64,000 bases of DNA, taken from Auriscalpium vulgare (Eukaryota; Basidiomycota; Agaricomycetes; Russulales; Auriscalpiaceae). The notes beneath the pieces are model-generated. The model saw only the letters and a program-made list of their open reading frames with translations. It was not told the DNA's origin and did no database searches. This document shows positions 9,300-21,479 of the stretch, piece by piece. The DNA is taken from positions 620,001 to 684,000 of the forward strand of contig JAHBBC010000023.1 of NCBI GenBank assembly GCA_019915015.1, read 5' to 3'. The position numbers and the translations under genes are program-made. The number at the start of each line of letters is the position of its first letter. Positions within the stretch are counted from its first letter, which is position 1.

Positions 9300-11523
9300 T
9301 GACGGCCGTGAATTTAGAAAGGATATAGAGTATCCCCGTTGCTTAGTACTTACTCTGCATGTGGTGTCGGTAACAGTCACTGGCATACTCTAGCTCTCCA
9401 ATCTAACAGCCCCATAGCTGTAGCTCCAATACGGCCGACTGCTCTAGTGAGACTTTAGTTTCTTGGATTGGGATAACTTGAAAGAGCGATGCGCGAATTG
9501 CGCGCGACGATAAAAGCGAGATCCCGCCACGCCACTCCGAGTTCCGCCAGGACAGTACCTGCCTGCCGCTGCACCAGTAGCCTCGTCTGCCTTCTTCCGA
9601 ACGACGACGGCTGTTTTCAACCCCTGCCCCGACTCCTCAACGCTGGACCGCCATCTCAACGCTGTGCTCGCAATCGCCAACTGTCCCGCCTATTCGCAAT
9701 CCACGCTATCGTCCTGAAGAGCTCCTGGTGAGCTTCACTTTTATTTGCCTACGCCTGGCACGACCTCACGCCGCCCTTCAAGCTTCAAGCTTCCTGTCCA
9801 AATTGACACCGCTGCAACGCTGCGTACGTCGTAGTGCGCCGCCAGGCTTAAACAATCTCGTTTCTTCAGTACAGAGGGTATATGTCGGTGTAAGGCTTGA
9901 TTCATGGAGACAGGCTGGGTGAGTGCCGCGGCCATATGTAGCTGGTGAGCACTTTCGACATCGGAACATTCTCTGCTTCCTAATAGTATTCAGCGCACAC
10001 ACTTTCTCCTTGGCATTCAACACCGTCTGCTACGCCCAACGCCCTCGTCTGTGGTCTGCGAAGCCTTCCGCGAGATGTGTGGGCGAGGAAGTGGGCGAGG
10101 ACAAGAGGAGCGGTAGTCGACGTTGGTGGCCGCCTGGGAGCAGGGTCATGGCGGTGCAGGGGGAAAAATACTGATTCTGTCATGCTGTGAGTCTTGATTT
10201 CCACGCGACCACTTACGAGGAGGCTGATGGTTAACTTGCCAGTCATCCAATACTGACGGCGGACGCGTCGCATCAACAGGTTGGGACAGTGCAAGTCTCG
10301 CCCGATAATTGACTAGGGAGCCATACGTTGTACGGGAATACAGCTACTGTCTGACAATGCCGCGGATTCCCTGACACATCCTCTGTCTTGGTGAGCGCGA
10401 TGCTTTCCTCACGCTCACGCCCCCATTCATGCTTCGACGTTAGCTATGACGTTTTCTGAAACGAGGCGCATCCTCAGAAAGGCTGGCGATGCGCAAGAGG
10501 TGCAGCGCGTTGGTAGGAGAGGCAGGGTCGGACACGGGGGCCGTATGCTCGATGCCTGATAGTGGTACTCACTTTGGATATTGCTGCTTATCATCTGACA
10601 TCCAGAGCAGGAATCGTCCCCTAGCGTCCAACACCATCTGCCGCGCCCATATTTATCGCCCGTCTACGAAGCCGCCCCAAGATGCGCGCGTGCGAGAACA
10701 CGATGAGCCGCGGCGGAGGCTGGAAAGTGTTGAGCCCCCTCCGTATCATCATGGTGCGCTGCCGCCTTGTTGTTGTCCTGACGCCGACAGCGGGCACTTG
10801 CAAGGCCTCTTTTTGTTCCTCAAGTCCACTTTGAGCGTTTGGCGCCCGCTCCCATGCGATCACTCCCTGTTGTTTTCGGGTTTCTGCTGTGGCGACGCTT
10901 ACTTCTGTTTCCTTCCCCCTCTTCCAACGCAAACGTTTGCTTCCTGCCATGGCTTCTGAACACCATATGACCGCGCACTGATTCCAAATCATTCCATGAC
11001 TCTGAGGTTACCAGCGTCAGACAGGAAAAGATATCTGGCGTTCAGGTTTTGCTGAGTGACTGCGGGGTGATCTACCGTATGCGCGCTACTAAGCGCTCCT
11101 ACTCTTCAGAAATGGCATTGAATGCCTTGGCTCACAGATGGCCTCTTCTGGTGTTTCTGCACGCCGATAAGCGGCATGCACGGACCCGCCATCAGATGGA
11201 CAGGCGCGGATGTCGATGCAGGTTCACTTAGCTTCACGTACAGTTTCAGATGGGCTTCTAGCTACCTTCTATAGATGATAAGCGCAGGCATGCTATATCG
11301 CCAGCTACATTATTATCTGTTTCGCGCAGCTCTTGAGAAAACTCTCGCAACAATGTTCGTTTCAGACTACTGGTATTAGCTATACAATCCAATATAAATA
11401 GGTATCATACAACAAACCAGCGCGATAACTAGGCCAGCCAAGTAACAGTACCGTACATATTTTGAACGATCTTGTAACCCGATAACAGCGAGGCACCGGG
11501 CACGCAGAGGTAGAGACAATCGT
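9300..11523. other. Gene-poor region with a diverged internal repeat
   Basis: No supported gene. About 110 bp around 10020-10075 and 10626-10672 are alike (both read CAACACC-TCTGC-CGCCCA then TCGTC and CGAAGCC), a diverged dispersed repeat. 11250-11500 is AT-rich and probably contains the 3' flank of the following reverse gene. Confidence 0.4.
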
Positions 11524-13034
11524 TTACAAAGAATCGGCCTCGATACCGATATTGAGGGTTTCGACGACTTCGTAGGTATTCAGACTCACACACTCTGCGC
11601 TTTCATAGTCACCGGAGGAGTCAGTGCTAAGGCTCGGACCGTCGGAATCGGAAGCATCAAAAGAGACGCCGTCAGAGGTATCCGCGGCATCTGACCGTGC
11701 ATCCGTCTCCGGGCGGCGGGCGTGAATTCTCGGGGCGTTCGGCTTGTGGACAGTCTACAAAGAGGAGCGAACTGTCAGCAAAATGCAGTACGCGCTGTGA
11801 GAACAAACTTACCGCGGCTTTCTTGGCTGCTCCAGATCCACCGAGACCCTTGCGAACACGCTAGAAAGCCGAGCGAAGTATCAGCAAAAGGCAGTGTGCA
11901 CGGTAATTACAAACCCACAGCCGTAGCCTTGGCAGCTCCAGATCCGCGGACAGTGGGAACCTTGTAGACATGCTATATAGCCGAAGAAACTGTCAGCAAA
12001 GGCAATGCGCTCGGTGACAATAAACGCACCGCTTCTTCCTTGGATGCTCCAGATCTGTCGCCGCGGTGAAGCTCGGCATATACAGTGGTTTCAGTTCTAA
12101 TTCTGTCTGTGTTATGCGCAATCCCGCGTGCATCAGATCCTCGCACATGCCACGCAACGTAGGGCTCAGCTTACAAGTTGGAACGAACGTCCCGGTTGTA
12201 GCGTCGTGCATGTCCTTGATTTCGCTATTTCGTTTAGTAAATGTTGCGGTGTACAGATGGTTTTCGTCATTTTCCACGATGGCCTGCATCGCAATTTTTG
12301 TATCTGTAAGCCCCTATGAGTTCGGCACCCACTGCAAGCAAGAGAACATCGATGCTTACCACCGGATGGAGAATTTTCAGTGGCAATGAAGGAGAATTTG
12401 GTGTGGCTGCCAGTGTCCGAGTTCGGCAGCGCCGGCTCTGGCTCCGTCGCCGGCTCAGACTCTGGCTCCATCACCGGCTCTGGCTCCGTCGGGGCTTCAG
12501 AGTTGCCTTCAGCTTGTCCAGAGGCATCATTTAGGTTCTGTTGCCGTAATAATTCCTGCATCTCTACAATTCTGGCATAATCTGATGCTACCTGTCAAAG
12601 ACGAAGTCAGTACCGCACGCGTCATTGTGAAAGCTCCCAGCGGCCGCACGTACCCGGACACGCTCTTTCATGTCTTGCGTCGCCTTCTGGTACCTACGAA
12701 CCTTCCTATACTTACGAACCGTTAGAACACCCAGGAAGCCGCTGTCTTTAACATTGATTTTAAGCCTCTCCAGGTCAAGACTGCGGGCTCATTGTTTTAG
12801 AATCAAGGAATAAGTAATGAATTTGTTAGCGTACTCTCCAAGTCCGGTTATAATTTCGGTGCGCTCCTCGTCGAGCATGGATTTTGAGTAGCGGTCCACC
12901 TGATCCCTCATCCACTCTTGATCGTTTGTTGCCTTGTCGTAGCGACGTCTGATCGAGAGTTTGTGCGCGACAGCAGTGATGAACTCAGCAGTAAGAGTCG
13001 AGACGAGTTTGTCTCCTTCTGACGGGAAAACCAT
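11524..13034 (-). CDS. Unrecognised protein with acidic Pro-Glu tract and tandem mini-exons
   Basis: Reverse gene; model exons 13034-12835, 12780-12654, 12591-12360, 12303-12030, 11972-11919, 11860-11813, 11754-11524. ATG 13034 begins MVFPSEGDKLVSTLTAEF. Then come a basic, probably coiled segment (KYRKVRRYQKATQDMKERVR), a Glu-Pro tract (TEPEPVMEPESEPATEPEP), a globular-looking part (HLYTATFTKRNSEIKDMHD), and three short Gly-Ser-Gly-Ala-Ala-Lys repeats in the last small exons. All later exons are open in two frames. The frame of exon 4 gives a stop at 11586. The other, with a plausible Ser/Asp-rich tail ending at 11524, would need a 29-nt intron at about 12051-12079. The family is unknown to me; the overall gene is convincing, the C-terminus is not settled. 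Confidence 0.6.
11813..12065 (-). repeat. Tandem exon-intron duplications
   Basis: Three successive reverse-strand exon pieces carry GGATCTGGAGC(A/T)GCCAAG-like cores at about 12038-12052, 11930-11944 and 11819-11835. Each is followed by an intron with GCTGACAG or CTGATAC near its 3' end. Unit length is about 110 bp. Exon and intron were duplicated together. Confidence 0.75.
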
Positions 13035-13500
13035 AATGCTGACTGTACGTGCGGCGAATGTGGTGGTGCGAGGAAGACGAAGCGACGGACCACTTGGAGA
13101 GAGTGTAGGACGGTGAGTGTCAGCAGCGGGGAATCGGATGAACGAAAGGTGGGTTCTGTGAGGACTTACATATGCCAGATAAGTTCAGCATCCGGGGTCA
13201 ATCTCTCGGGTCCTCTGCTCCTGATACAATAAGTTCAGAACAAGGGTTCGCCAAGCTTGGAAATCAAACAGCGTGTATCAGCGTGTATCGCTTCTGACCT
13301 TGCGACTCCCGCACTACCCACCACCCGCCAGAGAGCCCCCTGAGCGCCGTTACTTAAGTATTCTCGTTGCGTCACCGCGCTGGCACGGGACGGCATTGTT
13401 GTTCACGCTCCGACAACACGCCTTCATCTGGCATCTCCAACTCGTTCAACTGGAATCGCGCCGCTTCCTACCCCTCCTGCAACCTCTCCTCTGCTCAAGC
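13035..13500. promoter_or_regulatory. Shared intergenic region between divergent genes
   Basis: 466 bp separate ATG 13034 (reverse) from ATG 13501 (forward), so both promoters must lie here. I see no clear TATA box. A possible upstream in-frame reading on the plus strand from 13273 is unlikely to be the start, because the segment 13501 onward alone has typical protein composition. Confidence 0.4.
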
Positions 13501-14884
13501 ATGGGCACTGTCGATGAAGAGGGTGAATTGGCGCGCCGGATTGCCTTGCAGAAAGAAGAGTCTGCCGCATTGGCCCGTCGCAAGCTCGCAGACCCTGGGC
13601 ACCGTGGACCTGGTGAAAGCTACTGGACTCGGCATCAGAAGAAATTAGAGGCAGCTGGTTACATGCTTCGCCCTCGCTATCGTGACGATTGGAAGTTTTC
13701 TCAGCCTCGGTGGAATCTGCCGCGCAGCTGGTTCGAGGATTGGCAAGTCACCCAGATCGTAAGTGACCATGAAACATCCGAGTTCATGCAACTGACCCTC
13801 TCAGTCTCCGCTCGTCATGGATGCCACACGTATATTGGATGGGAAGCAGGTTATACTGAAACGGATGCCTGACAAGGACACGGGCGAGGAACTTGTCACG
13901 TTGAGGCTGTTCTCCTTGGAGCAGTCCCTGAGGGATAATCCCAAGAACCACTGCATCCCCCTCATAGACACAATACGCGTGGAGGAGAGTCAATTGACTC
14001 TCCTCGTCATTCCAAGGATGCGCCCCTACAACAATCCACGATTCAGGACGTTCGGAGAGGTCGTTGCATTCGCCACGCAGATAATTGAGGTCCGCGATCA
14101 CATCCGTCGAAGTGTGACAACGATGCTGATCATGCATCACAGGGCATTGAACTAATGCACGAGCGCAACATCGCTCACAGGTCAGTAAGGTGTACTCAAC
14201 ACACTGGAATCTTCTGACTGCGCACAGGGACTGCACTGGTCAAAACATCGTCCTCGATCCGAGCGGGATGTACCCGAACTCCTTTCACCCGGTCCGATTG
14301 AATCGCACCAAGAACTTTCACTCGTTCGCAAAGTCGTACACACGCACACAGCGCCCTCCACGCTACTACCTCATCGACTTTGGCTTGTCCCGGTATTATG
14401 ATCCTGCACGCGGGACTCCGGTGGACGTTGCTGTCCGTGGCGGCGACAAGTCTGTGCCGGAATTTCGCGATTATCTCAATCACCCGCGCCACAATCCCTT
14501 CCAGACCGACATCTACTACATCGGAAACATGCTGCGTACAGATTTCATACAGGTGAGACTCTCGTACGCATACACGGGCATGAGCGTTCTCAATGATCCC
14601 ACCAGAAATACTATGGCTTTGAATGGCTCGAGCCTCTCGTTGCGGACATGTGCCACGAAGAACCGAGTATGCGGCCGACTATCGGCGTCGTCGCGTCCAG
14701 ATTTGCGGAGGTGAGCGGGGCGCTGACGAGCTGGAAGCTCCGCTCTCGCCTTGTTGGCAGGAAGGATTCTTTCATTTTGGGTCCTTTCAGGTGGATTCGC
14801 CATGTCTACCGCACGACCGGGTACATAACGACGCGTACACCGGCTGTACCGATGCCTCGAGATGAACCCGAATCGAAAGCGTGA
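13501..14884 (+). CDS. Protein kinase domain protein
   Basis: Five exons, 13501-13758, 13805-14089, 14143-14180, 14228-14552, 14606-14884; 394 residues, all junctions in frame. The candidate ATP-binding Lys is in GKQVILKRMPD. The catalytic loop is IAHRDCTGQNIVLD (the HRD is split by intron 3) and the metal-binding motif is YLIDFGLSRYY. A DIYYIG segment fits the alpha-F Asp and MRPTIG the C-lobe Arg. No glycine-rich loop is obvious. Such short basidiomycete kinases form large families of unknown substrate. Key catalytic residues are present, so it is probably active. The tail (GRKDSFILGPFRWIRHVYR) is basic. Confidence 0.85.
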
Positions 14885-16192
14885 CAGCCTACGGCGCGTT
14901 TGGTTTGCATTTAATCAACACCCACTACTTACTGTCCTCACTGTCCTGCCCAGGTTATCATCTCTCATTGAATATGTTTTCGAGCTTTACTAGGAAATTT
15001 CTTTCTGTCGGCCAACGCACGTACGTGTGAATTTATTCAAAGGCGACAGTTGAAAGATCGCTCCGCCGCGTTTTCGGCGCGTCTCCACTTGTCATGGGCC
15101 CGCTACCACTCGGCTCAGTCTTGGTGAACGCGGAGCCCCCTTTCGCGCCTCCAAGTAATCACCGCGCTTCTCTGGTTGCTTCCGCTCGTTCTATATAACT
15201 TGTTCTTTTGCTCAAAAGCGCCTCGAGGTGAACACGCTGACCAGATCCAGGGGGACCCTGCCGTGAACGTTTCAGCTTGCGGTCTCCGAGAACCTTGTAC
15301 CGTTGCGCTGCCGACTCTGAAGAATCGCGGCAGAAGCTCGTGGCATCTTTGTTTGGAGGTAGTAGTGCGTCCACTTTCCTCCGCCCCAACTTTTGCGGTG
15401 CACAGATGCACAGGACGGTGGGCAAAATGCGCAATGTCAGCGTGCTTCACGCGATCGCCTGACTTCTCATTGTCCGTCTTCAGACATACCATACATTCAT
15501 CTCGGCGATCGTCTCATAGATAGGTAAATGCCATTGATCGGGGACCTTGCGCAGCTTCTGGTACTTAGCTGGCGAGCCGTGATGATCGCGCTGCAAAGGC
15601 GGCGGTCCGAATAGAATGGTGTCTACGTCGCCCTACTACGCATTCTTCTTCTTCCATCATGAACAAACCGTGGGATCGTGAACTGCAACGTCCCATCTTC
15701 TTGATTCAATGTTACTGTCCACCGATCGTTCTCATGCAGACCTAGCAGACGGCGAGCTCGGCCGTTTTCAGCTTCACGGTGATGTAGTTCACGCGACCGC
15801 ATCCCGGCGCCATGTGACAATTGTGCCACTCCAGCAGAAGTGCTCTTGTCCGGCCTGCGAGGTCATCGCACGCGCCATGCCCACACGTTCATGTACATAG
15901 CTATGCGAATGGCACAGTAAAAGCCTGGTCACCGGTCACCAGTCTAGTCCGACACGGTAGGCGCGCGTGCTGCCGGCGCGCTTACCCGTCGTGACCGCGC
16001 TCTTCCGAATTTCTCGTTCAACGTTCAACCCAACCACCACCTTCTCATTCTCGCCTGAAGCCTCTTGTCCGCACTCTCGCTCATTTGACGGTTAAACGCA
16101 GCGTCAAGTGGCTCGAGGATAGGATAGGGAGCGCTTGGTGACGCGGACGTCGTCGCTCTTAAATAGAGCTTCCCACTGCCCCTGGGCATCCA
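14885..16192. other. Intergenic region; possible gene remnant at 15626-15835 (reverse)
   Basis: No complete gene. On the reverse strand about 15730-15835 reads HMAPGCGRVNYITVKLKTAE, and in another frame 15640-15730 reads DRWTVTLNQEDGTLQFTIPR. These two protein-like pieces are separated by a frame change and a stop, which suggests a small decayed gene. The rest shows nothing convincing. Confidence 0.3.
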
Positions 16193-16243
16193 GTGAGTAT
16201 CCTGTGCGCAATGGGCTCGTCAACTGTCTGACACGTTCATCAG
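16193..16243 (+). other. Probable 5'-UTR intron of GPI13
   Basis: GTGAGT donor (16193), CTGAC branch-like site and CAG acceptor (16243), 51 bp, directly before ATG 16251. It contains an ATG (16211) that splicing would remove. Confidence 0.5.
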
Positions 16244-16250
16244 TCTAGAT

Positions 16251-19200
16251 ATGTCGCTCAGAACGACTTGGGTGCTGTTGTACCTTACTCTTTTGCACCT
16301 GTCAGGTATCTACCTCTTCACGCGTGGCTTCCTCCTCAGTCGTCTTTCCCTTGCCTCCACCACGACATGCGACCCCGCTTCACACATTCCCTGTACTCTT
16401 CCGCCCACGCACAAGCGTGCCGTTCTCCTGGTCGTCGACGCGCTCCGATTTGACTTCATCTCTCCGCACCCTCCTGAACCTCACTCTCCCTACCACCACA
16501 ACGTCATCACGTTGCCGCGAGAGCTTACGCTCAAACACCCACGAAACTCGTTTCTATTCAACACGCATGCCGACCCGCCGACGGCAACGCTTCAGCGCAT
16601 CAAAGGCCTCGTGACGGGCTCCCTGCCCACTTTCGTGGACGCAGGCCACAACTTCGGCGGCTCTTCTATTATGGAGGACTCCATCGTGCAGCAACTGCGC
16701 GCTGCAAACAAAAGTGTACGTCTGCATACCTGGCTTCTGCTCGATCGAGCCCAACTTTTACGATAGCGTTTTAGATTGCATTCATGGGCGACGACACGTG
16801 GATGACGGTCTTTCCAGACTCGTTCGGCCCTAATATCACGCATCCTTTCGACTCATTCAACGTCGAGGACCTACACACCGTCGACAACGGTGTCATCTCC
16901 AATCTGCTCCCACTGCTCTCCAACTCGCCGCATGCCAAGTCCTGGGATTTCCTCATTGGGCACTTTCTGGGAGTCGACCATGTCGGGCATCGCGTCGGAC
17001 CAGACCACCCCAGCATGAAGGCGAAGCAAGAACAGATGAACGACGTATTTCAACGCGTTGTGGACCTTCTTGACAAGGACACGCTCCTCATCGTCCTTGG
17101 AGATCATGGCATGGACAGGAGGGGCGATCACGGGGGCGACAGCGATCTCGAAGTCTCCGCCGGCATGTGGGTGTACTCGAAGGGCTCTGCCCTCTCCGTC
17201 TACACGGAGCGCATACCGGTATCTGTTCAGCAGACGGCCACCTTCCCTGGTGAAACTCAGCCGCACCGGTGGATCCAGCAGATCGACCTCGTCCCTACCC
17301 TGTCCCTCCTCCTCGGCCTGCCCATCCCATTCAACAACCTCGGTACCGTCATCCCCGAACTTTTCTGGCGCGACAAGAATGGCAAGGACTACGCCAAAGC
17401 GCTAGAGATCAACGCGAAGCAGGTCAACGACTACCTAGCAGCCTACCGCGCTAGTGGTTCCGGCAGCGAGCTCGACGCGGCATGGGCACCTCTCCAAGCA
17501 TCCTATGCGAAAGTGCAAGAATCGCACGCGGGGGCGAAGTTACAGGCCACAATCGAGTACACACGGTTCGCGCTGGAGACGTGCCGCTCGCTGTGGGCAC
17601 AGTTCAACGTCGGCCTGATGGGCTTCGGGCTCACGACGCTGTTCCTGGGCGTGTTTGCCGGATGGGGCATATACATACGCAGTGCCGAGCTCGTGGGATG
17701 GGATACGTGGGCCGCGGCCCTAGGCACCAAGGTTGCGCTGTCTGCCGCGGCAGGCACCGGAGTCGCGGGGGTCGCGTACATGCCGTCGCAGGCGTTCGCT
17801 CTGTTCCGAGGCATCTCCATATTGCAGTTCCTCTTATTTGGCGCATCTGCGAGCTCTGCGCTTGCCGTCGTTGCCGCGGCGCCACCGAAGATACAATTCT
17901 CATGGTCGACGCTCACCCTCGTTCTTCATTCGCTCGCATTCCTCTCAAACTCGTACACATTCTGGGAGGACCGCGCCGTGCCCTTCTTCCTCCTCACATC
18001 GCTGGTTCCCGCGCTTCTCACTGCATTTTCCGCGCCGACCGCCCGCCTCCGCCATCGAATCTTGTTCTTTACCACCACGTTCGCCGTATGTGTGCGTCTC
18101 ATGGCAATGAGCTCCGTGTGCAGAGAAGAGCAGCAGCCGTGGTGCAGCGTCACATTCTTCGCGGGAGCGACCGTCGCCGAACCTCCCAAACTCGTCATCG
18201 CCCTTGCCATCCCTACGTGCCTTGTCCTCCCATACATTGCCAAGCGCCTTCTTGCCATCTCCAAATCGGACAATGGCATCGCCACGATCTTTATCCCGTA
18301 CATATTCGCGCCCTCCCTGCTCGGCGGTACTGCGTACTGGCTGCTAGAGTGGGTCGACAGTTCACACGTGCTTGGCGCCGACGTTGACTTGCGGCTCGCG
18401 CGCACGCTCGTCGCATGGTGCGCCATGTGCGCAATCGTCGTCGCCGGCGGTGTGCTTTGGACGCTCGTCCCCGTGTGCCTGCAAATCGTCACCGAACGCG
18501 TTCCCAATGGCCCAGGCGAGCACGATCACAAGACCCAGGTTATCGTGCTGGGCTTTGCCAATGCATTCGGCTCTCCGTACTTCATCTTCTGGTGCATCGC
18601 ATTTGGCGCGGTGTGGCTGACGACGCAGCTGACCGGCCAGGTCGCCCTCGGGCTCGCCACGGTCGCGCTGCTCGCACATTTAGAACTCGTGGACAGCATG
18701 CGCGACGCAGCTGCGGTTCTCGACGCTTTCGAGACGAATCCAACGGCCGCGCTCGAACTGCTGCAGGCACAGTCCGATGCTGCGTCCGGCGCGCCGTCCA
18801 CCATCCTCAGCAAAGTGAAGTTCGACGAAGTAGCTCCCCTGGCACTCCTCGCGCTGCACACCTTCTACACGACCGGCCATCAGTCCACACTTTCCTCCAT
18901 CCAATGGAAAACCGCATTCGTGTTGACGTCGACCGTGACGTGCCCACTATCCCCCCTTCTCGTGGCCCTCAACAACTTTGGCCCGGTGTTCCTCTTCGCG
19001 CTCGCCGTGCCGCTCCTCGCTCTGTGGAACGTCGCGCCTGTGCGTCTCACCTCGTCCGGGCAGCCCGCACCATCTTCTCCGGTTCCCGCGGTAATGCTGG
19101 GCGCCGTGCGAGCGGGCGTAGGTGCGATGGCGTATTTCAGTGTGCTGCTCGTGGGCAGCGCGGTGAGCGCGGCGTGGTTGAGGCGACATTTGATGGTGTG

Positions 19201-19339
19201 GAAGGTGTTCGCGCCACGGTACATGTTCGGCGCGGCAGAGCTTGTGCTTGTTGACCTTGCGGTGCTGTTTGGCGTCTGGGTGGGCGCGGGTAGGGTGACC
19301 ACCAGGATTAGGAACATGTTCCAAGAGAAGATACGTTAG
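16251..19339 (+). CDS. GPI13: GPI ethanolamine phosphate transferase 3 (PIG-O/GPI13)
   Basis: Exons 16251-16715 and 16775-19339 give 1009 residues, the normal family length. This ER-membrane enzyme adds ethanolamine phosphate to the third mannose of the GPI precursor, the bridge to protein. An N-terminal membrane anchor (residues 6-30) leads into an alkaline-phosphatase-fold catalytic domain: LLVVDALRFDF (metal Asp), GLVTGSLPTFVDAG (nucleophile Thr), FMGDDTW, HFLGVDHVGHRVGP and VLGDHGM/GDHGG. The C-terminal two thirds is a series of membrane segments. The single intron falls between NKS and IAFMGDD. A broken partial copy of 17803-19250 lies at 27543-28542. Assignment is firm. Confidence 0.95.
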
Positions 19340-19768
19340 ATCGAATATCATACCGCGCAACATAAATCGCCACAGCTTAACGCGGAGAAATACTTATGCA
19401 GCACGCAACACGCGTACACTACTCAGCATCGGTTTAATTTGCTATATCTCATGTTGAGTGCAATTGATCGTGATGTCGATCTAGGGATAGGGTACATCTC
19501 GTCGGAATATAGCGTTGCTAGAAAATGAGCAATTGGTCGTTCTTGTGTTTCCTGTCAGATTTGGTGCATGTGGACAGTAATCGCGGCCGACATGGTCCCG
19601 CTAGCTTGCACTCTCAGTGTGTGCCATCGACTAAGATACCCAACTGGGCGACAACGTAGACGAAAAGCAAATGCGCTGGTTCATTAATAATGCATAATAC
19701 TTCATACTATGGTATACAGAGGAGGCGACCTCATCATATGGTGGTAATACAGTCTTTAACTTGGGGAT
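19340..19768. other. Convergent 3' region
   Basis: AT-rich spacer between the 3' ends of GPI13 (forward) and formate dehydrogenase (reverse). No gene seen. Confidence 0.5.
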
Positions 19769-21347
19769 TTAGCGTTGGCCATCTGGAAGCACAGGTCAGA
19801 TAGGGAGCTTAGAGCAGTAAGATTCGAAAAGACTTACAAGAAGCGCTCTCGATCTTGCCTGTTCACCAACAACGAACCATCAGTACCTCCAAACATGTCT
19901 GATCGGGAAGCCACTCACCGACGCCGACAATCACATTGCCCGGATCCTGCGGCTTGCCCTCAAAGTAGTTCTGCAGGATCTGTTTCGTGCCCTCCGCATA
20001 GCGTGTCTGCGCGTCGAGCGTCGTGCCGGAGTAATGAGGCGTCATGCCGTTGCCGCCGCCAAGCGGGTTGCGCATCGAGCGCCATGGGTGGTCGACGGGC
20101 GCGGGCTGCTGGTTCCACACATCACCAGCGTAGCCGCGGAGCTGCCCGGACTTGAGGGCCGCAGCGACGTCGTCGGCGTTGCAGATGGCGCCGCGGGCGG
20201 TGTTGACGAGCCAGGCTCCCTGGGGGGCTGGGGTCAGCGGATGCGAGCAGGCGGAACAGAGTACACGTACTGGCTTGAAGTGCTGGAGGAGGTCCTTGTT
20301 GATGAGCCCCTTGGTGCCCTCGTGGAGGGGGGCGTTGACGGTGACAACGTCGCACTGCGACACGAATTCCTACAAGTCCAAGAGTTTAGCATCTGCGTTG
20401 GAGAGACAGCTTCTCCGCCACTGACCTTGAGGTCCTCGACCCTCCGCGCCCCCACCGCCTGCTCCGCGTCCTTCGGCAGCCCCTTGTAGTCAAAGTACAG
20501 CAGCTCCTTCGTGTTAAACGGCACGAGGCGCTGCAGCACGCGGTGGCCGATACGCCCCGCGCCAAGGGTGCCAACGACCTTGCCCTCGAGATCGAACGCA
20601 TTGCGCGCGATGTCCGACACCTGCCAGTTGCCGCTGACGGCCTGCTCGTGCGCGGGCACGAAGTTGCGCACGAGGAGCAGGATGGACATCATCACCTGCT
20701 CCGCGACGGAGACGACATTCGAGCCGGAGACCTCGAGCACCTGGATCTTGCGGTCGACGGCGGCGTTGAGGTCGACATGGTCGGAGCCGACGCCGGCGGT
20801 GACGCAGACCTTCAGGTTCTTGGCCTATGGATTGATTGTTAGCGATGCGCGGAGGTCAGTCGGTCTATAATATTTACCTTGGCCATGAGTTCCTTGGTAA
20901 GGTATCCAGGGTGGAAAGGTGTCGTGATGAGGATGTCAGTCTGAGAGCATGGTCAGTCTATGACCTGTACCGTCAGATGAAGTAGATAATTTACGTCGGC
21001 GATGTGCTTTTGGAAGTCACTGTCGGGGCCTTCCTTGGAACTCGTCACCTAACCAGACGATGTGTCAGTAAGAAAAGAGATGTCAGGTAGGACGTCGACA
21101 TACAATGTACTCGTGGCCCTGGGATTCGAGGTAGGCGCGAAGACCGAGCTAACATCGGAGTCAAAATCAAAAGGTGTTTGAGCGCGCGAAGCACAGAACT
21201 GCATACCTCATTCTCAACGGTGCCGAGGAGACGAGGCTCAGCCTTGGCCGCCTTGAAGCCGTTGTAAAGGATAGCGAGGACCTATAAAACGACAGTCAGA
21301 CCAATTGTTGAAGACAAGTTCAAAGGCTACCGTCAACTTGCCTTCAT
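19769..21347 (-). CDS. NAD-dependent formate dehydrogenase
   Basis: Ten exons: 21347-21342, 21281-21207, 21148-21104, 21048-20995, 20940-20878, 20824-20426, 20369-20271, 20219-19919, 19858-19838, 19782-19769; they sum to exactly 358 codons plus stop. Exon 1 is only ATG-AAG and its intron uses a GC donor (GCAAGT). The D-2-hydroxyacid dehydrogenase fold is clear: PFHPGYLT substrate loop, NVVSVAEQ, the NAD-binding GAGRIG, NTARGAI, and catalytic His in MTPHYSGTT. The C-terminus ends ASYGQR, close to fungal formate dehydrogenases. It oxidises formate to CO2 with NAD+, in wood-rot fungi linked to oxalate and C1 disposal. Firm assignment. Confidence 0.95.
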
Positions 21348-21469
21348 GTTGAGTATGGGCTGTTAGAGCGAAGGTACGTAGGTATGTGTGTGTGTGTGCG
21401 GGGGAGTGGTCTGGATGCAATGGATGGAAGGGCGAGGTTGATGCTGGACCTAAGCCGAGAACGTCGTCC

Positions 21470-21476
21470 TTTTATA
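21470..21476 (-). promoter_or_regulatory. TATA box of formate dehydrogenase
   Basis: Reverse-strand TATAAAA (followed by GGAC) lies about 125 bp upstream of ATG 21347. Between them is a short CA/GT microsatellite (21382-21397) in the presumed 5' UTR. Confidence 0.7.
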
Positions 21477-21479
21477 CAG

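Noticed and set aside
17482..18387. 301-codon forward ORF inside GPI13
   Set aside because: Different frame of a conserved enzyme exon; composition Arg/His-rich and no homology expected.
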